Below, piece after piece: positions 17,369-26,823 of a stretch of DNA of 64,000 bases (positions within the stretch are counted from its first letter, which is position 1; every line of letters starts with the position of its first letter). The stretch comes from Pseudomonas sp. RIT-PI-q (GTDB taxonomy: Bacteria > Pseudomonadota > Gammaproteobacteria > Pseudomonadales > Pseudomonadaceae). Location of the stretch: NCBI RefSeq assembly GCF_001297125.1, contig NZ_LHPC01000044.1:124001-188000 (forward strand). Direction: 5' to 3'. The notes beneath the pieces are model-generated. The model did no database searches. It saw nothing but the letters and a program-made list of their open reading frames with translations, and was not told the DNA's origin. Position numbers and translations under genes: made by a program.

Positions 17369-18193
17369 TCAGAGCTGCCCACGCAACCCGAAGCGCTTCA
17401 TCAACCCCGACTCCAACAACCCCTTGGGCAACAGCCCCGCCAACAACGGCAATGCCCGGCTGCCATTGCCCAATCGAATCAGGCGCGGCGGTTTGCTCTG
17501 TTGCACGGCCTTGAGCAAACCTTCGGCAAATTCACTGGCCGGGGTCGGGTTGTCCTGGGAAGCCTTGGCCCGCGCGCGAATGCCTTCACGCAAGGGGAAC
17601 CACGGCGATAGTTCAGTGATTAACTGCTCAGCCTCATGCCCGGCATTCTTGGCGAAACTGGACGCGATAGCGCCCGGCTGGACCTCCATCACCCGCACGC
17701 CGAACGGCGCCAGTTCCATGCGCAACGCATCGCTCAAGGCATGCACCGCCGCTTTTGATGCGCAGTAGGCACCGGCAAACGGGGTCACCAAAACCCCCGA
17801 CACGCTGCCGATATTGACCACTATTCCTTTGGCCCGGCGCAGCACGGGAAACAGCGCGCGCGTCACGCCGACGATGGCAAACACATTGGTTTCGAACTGG
17901 CGCTGCATGGCCGGCACACCGCCATCGAGCAGCGGCCCCATGGCGCCGTAACCCGCATTGTTGATCAGCACATCGAGGCCGCCATGTTGCTGGTTGATCC
18001 GCTCGCTCAACTGTTCGAGTGCGGCGCCGTCGTTGACGTCCAGTTGCACAGCGGTGAAACCGGCCGCCGCCAGAACGGCCACATCTTCAGCCTTGCGGGC
18101 GCTGGCCCAGACGGTGTAACCGGCGACTTTGAAGGCGTCGGCGAGGGCGCGGCCAATGCCGCTGGAACAACCGGTAATCAACGCAACGGGCAT
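17369..18193 (-). CDS. Short-chain dehydrogenase/reductase (classical SDR)
   Basis: 274 residues. The nucleotide-binding motif TGCSSGIGRALADAF is at residues 8-22, NNAGYGAMGP in the middle, the catalytic Ser is in NIGSVSGVLVTPFAGAYCAS, and Tyr-x-x-x-Lys is in AYCASKAAVHAL. It is an NAD(P)-dependent oxidoreductase of unknown substrate. The ATG at 18193 directly precedes PVALITGC, the normal N-terminus. It starts 34 bases downstream of the small membrane-protein gene on the same strand, so the two may be cotranscribed. Confidence 0.9.
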   Translation of the reverse strand: MPVALITGCSSGIGRALADAFKVAGYTVWASARKAEDVAVLAAAGFTAVQLDVNDGAALEQLSERINQQHGGLDVLINNAGYGAMGPLLDGGVPAMQRQFETNVFAIVGVTRALFPVLRRAKGIVVNIGSVSGVLVTPFAGAYCASKAAVHALSDALRMELAPFGVRVMEVQPGAIASSFAKNAGHEAEQLITELSPWFPLREGIRARAKASQDNPTPASEFAEGLLKAVQQSKPPRLIRLGNGSRALPLLAGLLPKGLLESGLMKRFGLRGQL

Positions 18194-18227
18194 GGCGCGG
18201 TCCTTGTGCAAAGGGAAGAAGGAAGGA

Positions 18228-18692
18228 TCAGTCGGAGAAACTACCCTGCAAACGCTCGGCGCGAAACTCCAGGGTTTCCGGGCGGTAGCCGGGGCGCAGT
18301 GGCGGCAGTGGCAAGCAGTCTTCCCAGCTACCGCCAGCCTGTAGTTCGCCGGGACCGCGATAACGTGGGGCGCTGTATTGATTGTCGGCGAGATTGACCG
18401 TGTCGCCGGGTGCATAAGCGGCGACACGCCAGCGCAGTTCGGTCAGCGGCACGTCGTTGCCGTTGTTCATGGTCAATTGCAGCGGCCGGTCTGCGGGGCA
18501 GTGTTGCGGCGCATAGCTGATGCGCAACTCAAGACGCTGCAGTTGCTTCACCTCACGGTGGTCCATCCAGATCACCCACGTGGCGACTACGCCCAATCCA
18601 ACGGCGGCGGCCAGGGACACCGGCAGGGCTTTGGCGGGATAGCGCAACAACAGGATGAGCCAGGTGAAGACCAGCAAAACGCCGATGAACAT
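18228..18692 (-). CDS. Small membrane-anchored protein of unknown function
   Basis: 154 residues. Two N-terminal hydrophobic helices (MFIGVLLVFTWLILLL and LPVSLAAAVGLGVVATWVIW) are followed by a soluble domain of about 100 residues with beta-strand character and two cysteines (APQHCPADRP and SWEDCLPLPP). The C-terminal part probably lies in the periplasm. I know no function. It precedes the SDR gene. Confidence 0.75.
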   Translation of the reverse strand: MFIGVLLVFTWLILLLRYPAKALPVSLAAAVGLGVVATWVIWMDHREVKQLQRLELRISYAPQHCPADRPLQLTMNNGNDVPLTELRWRVAAYAPGDTVNLADNQYSAPRYRGPGELQAGGSWEDCLPLPPLRPGYRPETLEFRAERLQGSFSD

Positions 18693-18760
18693 GACGCTAA
18701 ACCTCGGGAGCAGAGAAGGTCATCCTACCTAAGCGTGGGTGCGGTTGGCGATGGGTAGGG

Positions 18761-18850
18761 CAAGATCAAAAGATCGCAGCCTTCGGCAGCTCCTACAGGT
18801 GTGCACATAACCTGGTAGGGGCTGCCGAAGGCTGCGATCTTTTGATCTTG
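18761..18850. repeat. Inverted repeat, GATCGCAGCCTTCGGCAGC class
   Basis: Arms at 18761-18797 and about 18814-18850 pair over some 35 bases, starting CAAGATCAAAAGATCGCAGCC. This is the second REP-like class in the window, and it lies next to the alginate operon terminator. Confidence 0.85.
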
Positions 18851-18863
18851 TTTTGTTGAATAC

Positions 18864-18922
18864 AAAAAAGCCCCCACCCAACCCGCTGCGGATAGGGAGC
18901 GCAGCGGGCTGGACGGGGGCTT
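18864..18922 (-). terminator. Terminator of the alginate operon
   Basis: On the minus strand, just after algA, AAGCCCCC...GGGGGCTT encloses an inner stem CAGCCCGCTGCG / CGCAGCGGGTTG, followed by six T. The long, GC-rich stem is a strong intrinsic terminator. Confidence 0.9.
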
Positions 18923-18939
18923 CTTGTGCTACTGAACGC

Positions 18940-20391
18940 TTACTGCGCGATGGTTTTCACCGATACGCCACGCTCAATCGGGTTCGAACGACCGTAGATA
19001 TCTTCAAACCGCTCGATATCGTCTTCACCCAGGTAGCTGCCCGATTGCACTTCGATGATCTCGAGTGGAATCTTGCCCGGGTTGCGCAGACGGTGAACCG
19101 AAGCGATCGGGATGTAGGTCGACTGGTTTTCAGTCAGCAGGAACACGTTTTCGTCGCAGGTCACTTCAGCAGTGCCGCTGACCACGATCCAGTGTTCGGC
19201 GCGGTGGTGGTGCATCTGCAGCGACAGGCACGCGCCCGGCTTGACCGAGATGCGCTTGACCTGGAAGCGGCCGCCCATGTCCACCGAGTCGTAGGAGCCC
19301 CACGGACGATAGACTTCGCAGTGGGTCTGGGTTTCGCTGCGGCCCAGTTCGTTGAGGGTGTTGACCATCTGTTTCACGCCTTGGACCTTGTCCTTGTGGG
19401 CGATCATCATGGCGTCCTTGGTTTCGACGACCACGATGTTTTCCAGGCCGATCACCGACACCAGTTTGCCGTTGCCGTGGATCATGCAGTTTTTGCTGTC
19501 CTGAATGACCACGTCGCCTTTGGTGACGTTACCGTTGGCGTCTTTTTCATTCACTTCCCACAGCGACGACCAGCAGCCGACATCGCTCCAGCCGGCAGTC
19601 AGTGGCACGACGCAGGCGCGCTGGGTTTTTTCCATCACGGCGTAGTCGATGGAATTGTCCGGGCAGCAGGCGAAAGTGGCGGAGTCGATGTCGACGGTGT
19701 CGGCATCCTGCACGCTGCGTTCCAGGGTCAGGACGCACGTGTCGTAAATGTCCGGATCGTGCTTTTTCAGTTCTTCGAGGAAGCGGCTGGCGCGGAACAG
19801 GAACATGCCGCTGTTCCAGAAGTAACCGCCGGACTGGACGTATTCGGTCGCGCGTTTCACGTCCGGTTTTTCGACGAAGTGCGAGACACGGCTGACGCCT
19901 TCGGGCAGCAGCGAGTCATTGGTCGACTTGATGTAGCCGTAGCCGGTTTCCGGTTTGGTGGCCGGTACGCCGAATAGCACCATTTCGCCGTTTTCGGCGG
20001 CGACGGTGGCCAAGGCGAGGGCGCGTTGCAGGGCTTTCTGGTCTTCCAGCACGTGGTCGGCCGGCAGTACCAGCATCAACTCGTCGCGACCTTCATTGAC
20101 CAGCATCATCGCGGTCAGGGCCACGGCCGGCGCGGTGTTGCGACCGAACGGTTCCATCAGGATGCGCTGGGTGTCCAGCTTGCGGGCACTCAGCTGCTCG
20201 TTGACGATGAAACGGTGGTCTTTGTTGCAGACCACGATCGGGGTGTCCATGCCTTCGAACACCAGGCGTTCCAGGGTTTGCTGGAACAGCGTGTGTTCGC
20301 CGGTCAGGGCGAGAAATTGCTTGGGGAATTGCTTACGCGAAAGCGGCCAAAGACGTGAGCCGCTACCACCTGACAAGATCACCGGAATCAT
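18940..20391 (-). CDS. algA: Mannose-6-phosphate isomerase / mannose-1-phosphate guanylyltransferase
   Basis: A 483-residue bifunctional cytoplasmic enzyme giving fructose-6-P to mannose-6-P (isomerase) and mannose-1-P plus GTP to GDP-mannose (pyrophosphorylase), precursors for alginate. The N-terminal nucleotidyltransferase motif is GGSGSRLWPLSRKQFPKQF; FVEKP occurs near residue 165. The C-terminal cupin isomerase domain has QMHHHRAEHWIVVSGTAEV. The length matches Pseudomonas AlgA. It is the last gene of the alg operon, separated from algF by about 210 bases that include a REP pair. Confidence 0.97.
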   Translation of the reverse strand: MIPVILSGGSGSRLWPLSRKQFPKQFLALTGEHTLFQQTLERLVFEGMDTPIVVCNKDHRFIVNEQLSARKLDTQRILMEPFGRNTAPAVALTAMMLVNEGRDELMLVLPADHVLEDQKALQRALALATVAAENGEMVLFGVPATKPETGYGYIKSTNDSLLPEGVSRVSHFVEKPDVKRATEYVQSGGYFWNSGMFLFRASRFLEELKKHDPDIYDTCVLTLERSVQDADTVDIDSATFACCPDNSIDYAVMEKTQRACVVPLTAGWSDVGCWSSLWEVNEKDANGNVTKGDVVIQDSKNCMIHGNGKLVSVIGLENIVVVETKDAMMIAHKDKVQGVKQMVNTLNELGRSETQTHCEVYRPWGSYDSVDMGGRFQVKRISVKPGACLSLQMHHHRAEHWIVVSGTAEVTCDENVFLLTENQSTYIPIASVHRLRNPGKIPLEIIEVQSGSYLGEDDIERFEDIYGRSNPIERGVSVKTIAQ

Positions 20392-20485
20392 GTTGTTACT
20401 CCTTGAAAATCGTATGGGTCAGAGCTACTGCGTTCTGTCGTTTCACTCTTGTTCTTATTCCGTGTCCGGACTGACACCTTGACCT

Positions 20486-20573
20486 TGTGGGAGCTGGCTT
20501 GCCTACGATTGCATCACCTCGGTCTGAACGTTGCACCGAGTCGTCTGCATCGCGGGCAAGCCCGGCTCCCACA
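20486..20573. repeat. REP inverted pair between algF and algA
   Basis: Arms TGTGGGAGCTGGCTTGCC (20486 onward) and GCGGGCAAGCCCGGCTCCCA (to 20573) pair imperfectly. It is one of four REP-type hairpins inside the alginate operon. Confidence 0.8.
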
Positions 20574-20600
20574 GGGAAATGGGTCAATCCGGAAAATTCA

Positions 20601-21254
20601 TTAGCGCGTCGAAACCGGGCGTTTTACCCAGACTGGCGACAGGCTGCTGCCGCTGCCGGTGACGTACAGCACCGCCGCTTCGCCGCGTTCCAGGGCAACC
20701 GGTTTCACATCGCCGACTTTCGTTGCGCCATCGTATAGCGCCAGGCTGACTTTCACCGGGTTGATTTCACGCTCGCCACGGCCCTTGGCCGCTACGGTCG
20801 GAACCACTTCGGTCTTGCCGTCGGCGGTTTTCAGGGTCAGGGCCTTGTCGCTGAGGTTCTGCACGCGAACCAGGGATTTCTGCTTGTTCTTGAACGGCGG
20901 CTCTTCGATCAGTTGTGGCGCGCCGCTGGCGTTGTTGACCAGGGTGTAATAGTGGTCACCGGCCAGTTTCACCGGCAGGGACTGGCTGCCGACCTTGGCG
21001 CTGTAATCGCCGCCGGGCATGAAGCTGAAGTCACTGCTGGACAGCGGCGCGACATCGCTCAGGTTGGTGCTGCCGACGGTGGCGCTGACTTCAGCGTTAC
21101 CGGCGTTGTAGATACGCACGAAGCTCGAACCTTTCGGAGCGGTCGGACCGTAGAGCGCTGCATCGCCAGCGAAGGCGGACATCGACAACACGCTCATGCC
21201 TGCAACGAGGGCGAAGGTCTTGGCGAGACGGCGAGGAGTAGTAGTGAAAGTCAT
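20601..21254 (-). CDS. algF: Alginate O-acetylation protein AlgF
   Basis: 217 residues. Cleavable signal peptide (LAKTFALVAGMSVLSMSAFA), mature periplasmic protein with two beta-rich domains. AlgF acts with AlgI and AlgJ in O-acetylating mannuronate, passing acetyl groups between the membrane and periplasmic transferases. Identification rests on position between algJ and algA and on the typical mature N-terminus GDAALYGPTAPKGSSFVRIY. It starts 17 bases after the algJ stop. Confidence 0.95.
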   Translation of the reverse strand: MTFTTTPRRLAKTFALVAGMSVLSMSAFAGDAALYGPTAPKGSSFVRIYNAGNAEVSATVGSTNLSDVAPLSSSDFSFMPGGDYSAKVGSQSLPVKLAGDHYYTLVNNASGAPQLIEEPPFKNKQKSLVRVQNLSDKALTLKTADGKTEVVPTVAAKGRGEREINPVKVSLALYDGATKVGDVKPVALERGEAAVLYVTGSGSSLSPVWVKRPVSTR

Positions 21255-21271
21255 GGTAGTACCTCTCTCTT

Positions 21272-22447
21272 TCAGTTTTGCGCCCGGTCGGGCGTCTCGG
21301 ATTTAGTGTTTGCGGCTACGTTTTGTTGGCGGGCGCCGGCTTGTTTAAGCTCTGCGACCCACTGCGGGTCGGCGTCACCGATTTCGTTGTTCACAGGCAG
21401 ATAACGTTCAGGAAACTCCCAGATCAGCACTTGTGGCGGGCTGTTCTTGAAGGCATCGCTTTTCAGGTAGCTGAGCATCGGCAGAATCGGGCCATGGCCG
21501 TCTTCGGCGTAATTGACCACGTCGCTGTGCAGCGCTTCTTTCAGCGCACCGACGAAGTTCCAGTTAGGGTTGGCGCTGTAGCTGGTGCCGATCAGGGCCA
21601 CCGGCACTTCAGTGTTGGCGAACAACGCGTCGTCACCGGCAGGCTGGCCTTGGGCTGCCACGGTGTTGCGTTTTTGCAGAGGCTCTGGCGCCGGCATCAG
21701 GTTTTCAAACAGCGGATCCAGCGGCAGGAACAAACGCAGGTCGCCCTTGTGCGTCACCTTCTCCGCCGGTTCAGTGACGAAGTCTTGCGGTTCGCCGCTG
21801 AGCGGGGTTTTCTCGGCAATGGTTTTGGCCAGGGTCTCGGCGGCGATTTGCGCGCCTTCCGGGGTCCAGTGGGTGTCGGTGCGCAGGAACACTTGCTGAC
21901 CGTCCAGCTTGGCCTTCAGCATCGGGCCGAACAGGTCGGGAGCGAGGATCTTGGTGGCCGCCACACGAGCGTGGAAGTCCTCATAAAGGTTGGCGTGAAT
22001 GCTCGAAGGCTTCACTTCACCCAAATGTTCCGGGTACAGGCGAGTCTTGGCCGGCACAATCGCCATGACCAGTTTCACGCCTTTTTCCTTGAGCTCTTGG
22101 CGCACGCCTTCGACCAGCGCGTAGTTGCCTTGCAGGTTCAGCTCTTCGTTGACGATCGGGTTGAATTCCTCATCGCTGTACAACCACTGGTCGCGACCGA
22201 GCACAACGCCCGGACGACCTTCGTTGAACAGTTTGAAATCCAGCGCGGCCCAAAGATTGGTGCCCAGGCGCTTGATCGGGAACTCGTCGTCGTAATGTGT
22301 TTCAACGGCTTTGGTCCAGCGGCCGTTGAGCACCGTCGTTTCGGCTGAGGTGTTGAAGCCGAAGAAACTGCGCGTGGACCACACACCCAGCACCAGCAGG
22401 GTCAGCAGGAACAGCGCGATGTAGAGGATGCGTAATGAGCGGGTCAT
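21272..22447 (-). CDS. algJ: Alginate O-acetyltransferase AlgJ
   Basis: 391 residues with an uncleaved N-terminal anchor (ILYIALFLLTLLVLGVWS) and a periplasmic SGNH-hydrolase-like domain. The catalytic DxH occurs in RTDTHWTPEGAQIAAETLA and the nucleophile Ser in LIGTSYSANPNW. It is paralogous to AlgX and acetylates alginate using acetyl groups exported by AlgI. It starts 11 bases after the algI stop. Confidence 0.95.
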   Translation of the reverse strand: MTRSLRILYIALFLLTLLVLGVWSTRSFFGFNTSAETTVLNGRWTKAVETHYDDEFPIKRLGTNLWAALDFKLFNEGRPGVVLGRDQWLYSDEEFNPIVNEELNLQGNYALVEGVRQELKEKGVKLVMAIVPAKTRLYPEHLGEVKPSSIHANLYEDFHARVAATKILAPDLFGPMLKAKLDGQQVFLRTDTHWTPEGAQIAAETLAKTIAEKTPLSGEPQDFVTEPAEKVTHKGDLRLFLPLDPLFENLMPAPEPLQKRNTVAAQGQPAGDDALFANTEVPVALIGTSYSANPNWNFVGALKEALHSDVVNYAEDGHGPILPMLSYLKSDAFKNSPPQVLIWEFPERYLPVNNEIGDADPQWVAELKQAGARQQNVAANTKSETPDRAQN

Positions 22448-22458
22448 GGTCAGATCCC

Positions 22459-24024
22459 TCAGAACTGGAAGTAAAGGAACGGCGAGAAGCTTTGCGCCGA
22501 GAGTTTGAAAATCGAGGCGATGAACAGCACCAGTACCAGCGTGCGCATCACGTAACGCGACCAGTCAGCGGTCCAGTAGGCCGGTTGCACCGTCGCTTCA
22601 ACGCCGACGGTGTAGCCAGGCTGGTGGATGCTGCCCGGGTTGTCGCCCGGTACGGCCTTGATCATTCCAGGCGTTGCAGTGGCCGGGCCATCGGCCTCGA
22701 CGTTCACGGCAGGCTTGGTCTTTTCAGGCGGCAGGTTGCTGTAGAAATCACGAATGCCGAAGAACGCCAGGGTCATGTAAGCCACCACCAGGGTCGCCAC
22801 TTGCAGACCGGTGAGGCTGGCCTGGTTGAGTTCCGACAGCGACCATTCGCCGAAGCTGAACATCGCGCCGTACATACGGCCGGCGACGTGCAGGTTTTCC
22901 GAGCGGAAGATCACCCAGCCCATGACCACGAGCAGGAACGTCAGCGCCCAGCGGATCGGGTTGATGCTGCGCGGCGAAGTGTTCAGGCCCAGCGCTTTTT
23001 CAATCGCCAGCCACATGCCGTGCCACGCACCCCAGACGATGTAAGTGATGTTCGCGCCGTGCCACAGACCACCGAGCAGCATGGTCAGGAACAGGTTGCG
23101 ATAGGTCATCAGCGTGCCTTTACGGTTACCGCCCAGCGTGATGTACAGGTAGTCACGCAGCCAGGTGGACAGGCTGATGTGCCAGCGACGCCAGAACTCG
23201 GTGATCGACTGGCTGATGTACGGCTGCTTGAAGTTTTCCATGAAGCGGAAACCCATCATCAAGCCCAGGCCGATGGCCATGTCGCTGTAACCGGAGAAGT
23301 CGAAATACAACTGCGCGGTGTACGCCAGGGCGCCGAGCCAGGCATCGCCGGTGGTCGGGTTCTGCAAGGCAAAGCAATGGTCGGCCACCACCGCGAGGGT
23401 GTCGGCGATGAAGACCTTCTTGATGAAGCCCTGCATGAACCGCGTGGCACCTTCGGAGAATTTGTCGAGGGTGTGGGTGCGGTTGTTGAACTGGTCGGCG
23501 AGGTCGCGAAAACGCAACACCGGGCCGGCGATCAAGTGCGGGAAGATCGCCACGAACGCTGCAAAGTCGATCAGGTTACGAGTCGCCGGTGTGTCACCCC
23601 GGTAGACGTCGATGATGTAGCTGATGGACTCGAAGATGTAGAACGAGATCCCGATCGGCAACAGCACGTGGGTCAGGATGAACGGCGACAGACCGACCGA
23701 GGTCATCATCGCGTTGATGCTGTCGACGCCGAAGTTGGCGTACTTGAAGTAGCCGAGAATGCACAAGTCGACGGCCACGCCCAGGAGCAACCAGCGCTGC
23801 GCCGGTTTGGTCCTGACGCCGGCGGCACCGACTTTGAGGCCGATCCAGTAGTTCCACAGCGTGACGGCGGCGAACAGCGCCAGGAAGTCCACGCGCCACC
23901 AGGCATAGAAGACATAGCTGGCGATCAGCAGCAGCAGGTTGCGATAGCGTATTCCGCTCAAGTAGTACATGCCGAGAAAGATCGGCAAGAACAAAAACAG
24001 GAACACATTGGACGAAAATACCAT
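22459..24024 (-). CDS. algI: Alginate O-acetyltransferase AlgI (MBOAT)
   Basis: A 521-residue polytopic membrane-bound O-acyltransferase. About ten helices; the conserved MBOAT histidines are in LLGGLWHGANITYIVWGAWH. The N-terminus VFSSNVFLFLFLPIFLGMYY is typical of AlgI/DltB/PatA proteins. It takes acetyl groups from a cytoplasmic donor and moves them across the inner membrane to AlgJ/AlgX. The ATG at 24024 is chosen over an upstream in-frame Met because GGAGAG lies just before it. Confidence 0.96.
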   Translation of the reverse strand: MVFSSNVFLFLFLPIFLGMYYLSGIRYRNLLLLIASYVFYAWWRVDFLALFAAVTLWNYWIGLKVGAAGVRTKPAQRWLLLGVAVDLCILGYFKYANFGVDSINAMMTSVGLSPFILTHVLLPIGISFYIFESISYIIDVYRGDTPATRNLIDFAAFVAIFPHLIAGPVLRFRDLADQFNNRTHTLDKFSEGATRFMQGFIKKVFIADTLAVVADHCFALQNPTTGDAWLGALAYTAQLYFDFSGYSDMAIGLGLMMGFRFMENFKQPYISQSITEFWRRWHISLSTWLRDYLYITLGGNRKGTLMTYRNLFLTMLLGGLWHGANITYIVWGAWHGMWLAIEKALGLNTSPRSINPIRWALTFLLVVMGWVIFRSENLHVAGRMYGAMFSFGEWSLSELNQASLTGLQVATLVVAYMTLAFFGIRDFYSNLPPEKTKPAVNVEADGPATATPGMIKAVPGDNPGSIHQPGYTVGVEATVQPAYWTADWSRYVMRTLVLVLFIASIFKLSAQSFSPFLYFQF

Positions 24025-24126
24025 CCCGATCTCTCCGTGTTTAACCAACAATCGGGGACCGCAGCCCCCCCAAACCCCCCACCCAAAAACGGGGGAATAA
24101 CACTTAACTCACATCGTGTACTGACC

Positions 24127-24218
24127 TGTAGGAGCGAGGCTTGCCCGCGAAGGCGGCGTGTCAGTCGACATCATTTGTGAATGTCAGACCGAATTCGCGG
24201 GCAAGCCTCGCTCCTACA
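24127..24218. repeat. REP inverted pair between algL and algI
   Basis: Arms at 24127-24151 and 24194-24218 are perfect reverse complements of the GCGGGCAAGCCTCGCTCC class, in a roughly 210-base gap between algL (stop at 24236) and algI (start at 24024). Confidence 0.88.
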
Positions 24219-24235
24219 GGGGTTTTGCGTTTGTT

Positions 24236-25357
24236 CTACGAGCCCTTGCCTTTTTCGTTGGCCGGGTCGTAGACCTTGGTCAAATCCCCACCGAGGCGGA
24301 AGGTCTTGAACGGCTGCATCTCGTGCTTTTTCTCCAGCACATCCGGCGAGCAGGTGTAGAGCGTGCAGAACGGTTCGAGCCAGGCGAATTTCGAGTCGAT
24401 TTTCAGGTCGGTCATGTCCTGTTCTTTACCGTTCTTGTTCTCGAATTCGTCCGGGTCTTTAACCCCGGCCAACACTCGATCACCCAGGCGTTTCAGCGCG
24501 CCGTTGTTTTCCTGACGCAAGTCCACACCGTTGACCTGGGCGAAACTGGCGATCATCGCCAGCGGCGGCAGGGCATAGTTGTGGTAGGCGAGGGCGCGTT
24601 GCTGGCGCTTGAGTTCGTTGGGCAGGAAGCCTTGGGCGTCGATTTGATTAGCGCCGACCTTGTATTCCTTCACGGCCCAATCGAACAGATCGCGGCGATT
24701 GGTGGCGACCGACGTGGCCATCACCGACCAGGCAGCCCAGTACGAGTGGTTGTTGGTCTTGTCGAGCGGCAGGTTGTCCCAATCGCTGACGACCTGATCG
24801 GCCATTCTGCTGAACCAGGCTTCAATCAGCTGCGACTCTTGCTGATGGTTCGCCAACGGATGGGAGTCGGAGAACTTCAGGCGAATGTACGACGACGCCA
24901 TGCTGCCCAACGCCCATTTGCGCATGGACTTGCCGGTGTGGTTGAAGTCCTTGGACATCAATGCATCGGACTTGGCCCAGGCGGTCAACCAGTTCAGGGT
25001 GCATTCCAGCTGTTCCGGACGACCGTCACGCATGAACTGCATCACACGCTTGCTGGTGCCGCGCTCCATCTTGGTGATGTCGGCGGTGGTGTCGCGGAAG
25101 GCTTTTTCCGAGACCTCGTTCAGGGTCGAACGGGCCTTGTCGGAGCCTTCGTACTTGCTGCGAAATTGCAGCGAGCCGGTGTACGGCGTCGGCATGGCGT
25201 CGCAGCCGTCGGCCTTGTCGCCGGTTTTGACTTTTTCAATCGGCGCGAAATAACCCTGGGGTGGACGCAGGGGCGCGGCGGCCTGAGTCGCACCGGCAAA
25301 CATGGCCAGGCTCAACAGGGACGGTGCGATCAATCTTTTCAAAGTTCGGGTTTGCAT
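24236..25357 (-). CDS. algL: Alginate lyase AlgL
   Basis: 373 residues, polysaccharide lyase family 5. A signal peptide (LIAPSLLSLAMFAGATQAAA) is followed by an alpha/alpha-barrel catalytic domain with the conserved NNHSYWAAWSVMA motif around residue 200, which carries the catalytic Asn/His. It clears mislocalised alginate from the periplasm during export. The ATG at 25357 (MQTRTLKRL) is chosen for its signal peptide and because it follows the algX stop by 7 bases. Confidence 0.96.
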   Translation of the reverse strand: MQTRTLKRLIAPSLLSLAMFAGATQAAAPLRPPQGYFAPIEKVKTGDKADGCDAMPTPYTGSLQFRSKYEGSDKARSTLNEVSEKAFRDTTADITKMERGTSKRVMQFMRDGRPEQLECTLNWLTAWAKSDALMSKDFNHTGKSMRKWALGSMASSYIRLKFSDSHPLANHQQESQLIEAWFSRMADQVVSDWDNLPLDKTNNHSYWAAWSVMATSVATNRRDLFDWAVKEYKVGANQIDAQGFLPNELKRQQRALAYHNYALPPLAMIASFAQVNGVDLRQENNGALKRLGDRVLAGVKDPDEFENKNGKEQDMTDLKIDSKFAWLEPFCTLYTCSPDVLEKKHEMQPFKTFRLGGDLTKVYDPANEKGKGS

Positions 25358-25364
25358 AGTTGCC

Positions 25365-26813
25365 TCATTGCCCGGCCTGAGCGGTACGCTGCCCAGTGCC
25401 AGGGAACACGTTGCGTTTGCAGATTTTCGCTTCGACTTTCTGCGGCGCGGCACCTGCTTCAGGGCCCTGGATTTCGACGGCCAGCAGATTCTGCGAGGCC
25501 CAGTCTTCGTCCGTGCGCAACTCAAAGGCGAAACGCCCGTCGGTGTCGGAGGTTTCCGGTTTCTCGATCTTGATGTCCTCGTGGCGACCGTTCATGTACC
25601 AGAGGGTGGCTTGCAGAACTTTCACCGACGGATCGGCGAAGCGGATGTCAACCTGGTGGCTGCTGTTTTGCAGGTTCAGGTTCTTGCTGTTGACCATCAA
25701 TTCGTTCTTGCCCGGTTTCAACGTGGTGCTACCGGTCATCTGTGCATCCTTACCTTCGCAACCGTTGTCCAGTAGCGCCATCATCTGGCGGTAGATGGTT
25801 TCCTGGTCCAGGCGATAGAGCGGCGAAAATTCCCAGATCAGAATCTTCGGCGGCTTGGTCTGGAACTCTTCGCTGCCCAGGTACTGCAGCATCGAACCTT
25901 CCAGGCCACCGCCGGGGAACGCCACGTTGAGGATGTCGGCGCCGATGGCCTCTTCGAGGAAACCGGCGAAGTTGTAGTTCTTGCCACTGTGGCTGGTGCC
26001 GACCAGGGTGATCTCCGGATTACCGGAATCACTGAACAGATCGCCATCGGCTGCTTCGCCTTTTGGCTCGGTGGTGAACTGATCCATGTACTGGATCGCG
26101 TAGCTGGTGCCACAGAGTTGACCGGCCATGTTGTGTAACGTTCCGGTCTTACCCATGCGACCCGACTTATGGCTCTCGAATTCGCGCTTCGGAACGTCGG
26201 CAAACGCCGGCATTTTCTTGATTTGCTCACCGACGATTTTCGCCGTGCGCTGGGCACCATATGGCGTCCAGTGTTGGTCGCCGCGGAAGTAGAAATCGTG
26301 GGCCGGCAGGGTGTCGGGCAGCGACTCATTGGTCAGCGGCGACAGGTCCGGCACGGTGTAACCCATGGCGGCGAAACGGCCGAGCATGGTCTTGTAATTC
26401 TTCAGGGCCTTGTCGAAATCGAACCTGGCCTTGTCTTCCGGATTGAGCTTGTTGCGATTCACCAGACCACGCGTGGGTTGATAAACAACAACGAGCTCCA
26501 CGCCTTTGCTCTTGAACGCGTCATGCAATTCTTTCATGCGTTTGTAGCCGGCGGGCGTGGTGTCGAATTCGGTGCGCAAGTCTTCTTGCGTACGGAACAA
26601 CCAGTCGCCCTGAGCCTGCACCAGCGTGGTGAAGTTCTGCTGATAGCGCGTGGTGTAGTTCTTCGCGTCGTGGGCTTCCGGGCACAAGTTGCAGCACGGT
26701 TCGGCGCTGAAGCTCGGTGCTTTTGCTTCATCGGCACGCGCGCCGGCGCTGGCCGCGAAAATGCCGGCGGCCAGGGCCGACAGGCTGAGTAATTTGATCA
26801 AGTGTGGGTGCAT
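25365..26813 (-). CDS. algX: Alginate O-acetyltransferase/scaffold AlgX
   Basis: 482 residues. Signal peptide (LLSLSALAAGIFAASAGARA), SGNH-like domain with DxH in FRGDQHWTPYGAQRTAK and the nucleophile Ser in LVGTSHSGKNYNF, then a C-terminal carbohydrate-binding module with conserved polar residues. It is the terminal acetyltransferase and part of the periplasmic AlgK-AlgX-AlgG scaffold. Cysteines occur early (EPCCNLCPEAHD), as in the family. Confidence 0.96.
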   Translation of the reverse strand: MHPHLIKLLSLSALAAGIFAASAGARADEAKAPSFSAEPCCNLCPEAHDAKNYTTRYQQNFTTLVQAQGDWLFRTQEDLRTEFDTTPAGYKRMKELHDAFKSKGVELVVVYQPTRGLVNRNKLNPEDKARFDFDKALKNYKTMLGRFAAMGYTVPDLSPLTNESLPDTLPAHDFYFRGDQHWTPYGAQRTAKIVGEQIKKMPAFADVPKREFESHKSGRMGKTGTLHNMAGQLCGTSYAIQYMDQFTTEPKGEAADGDLFSDSGNPEITLVGTSHSGKNYNFAGFLEEAIGADILNVAFPGGGLEGSMLQYLGSEEFQTKPPKILIWEFSPLYRLDQETIYRQMMALLDNGCEGKDAQMTGSTTLKPGKNELMVNSKNLNLQNSSHQVDIRFADPSVKVLQATLWYMNGRHEDIKIEKPETSDTDGRFAFELRTDEDWASQNLLAVEIQGPEAGAAPQKVEAKICKRNVFPGTGQRTAQAGQ

Positions 26814-26823
26814 AAAATTATCC

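Noticed and set aside
22435..24180. 581-residue open frame on the plus strand over algI
   Set aside because: Shadow of algI; the composition is charged and repetitive and no domain is visible.
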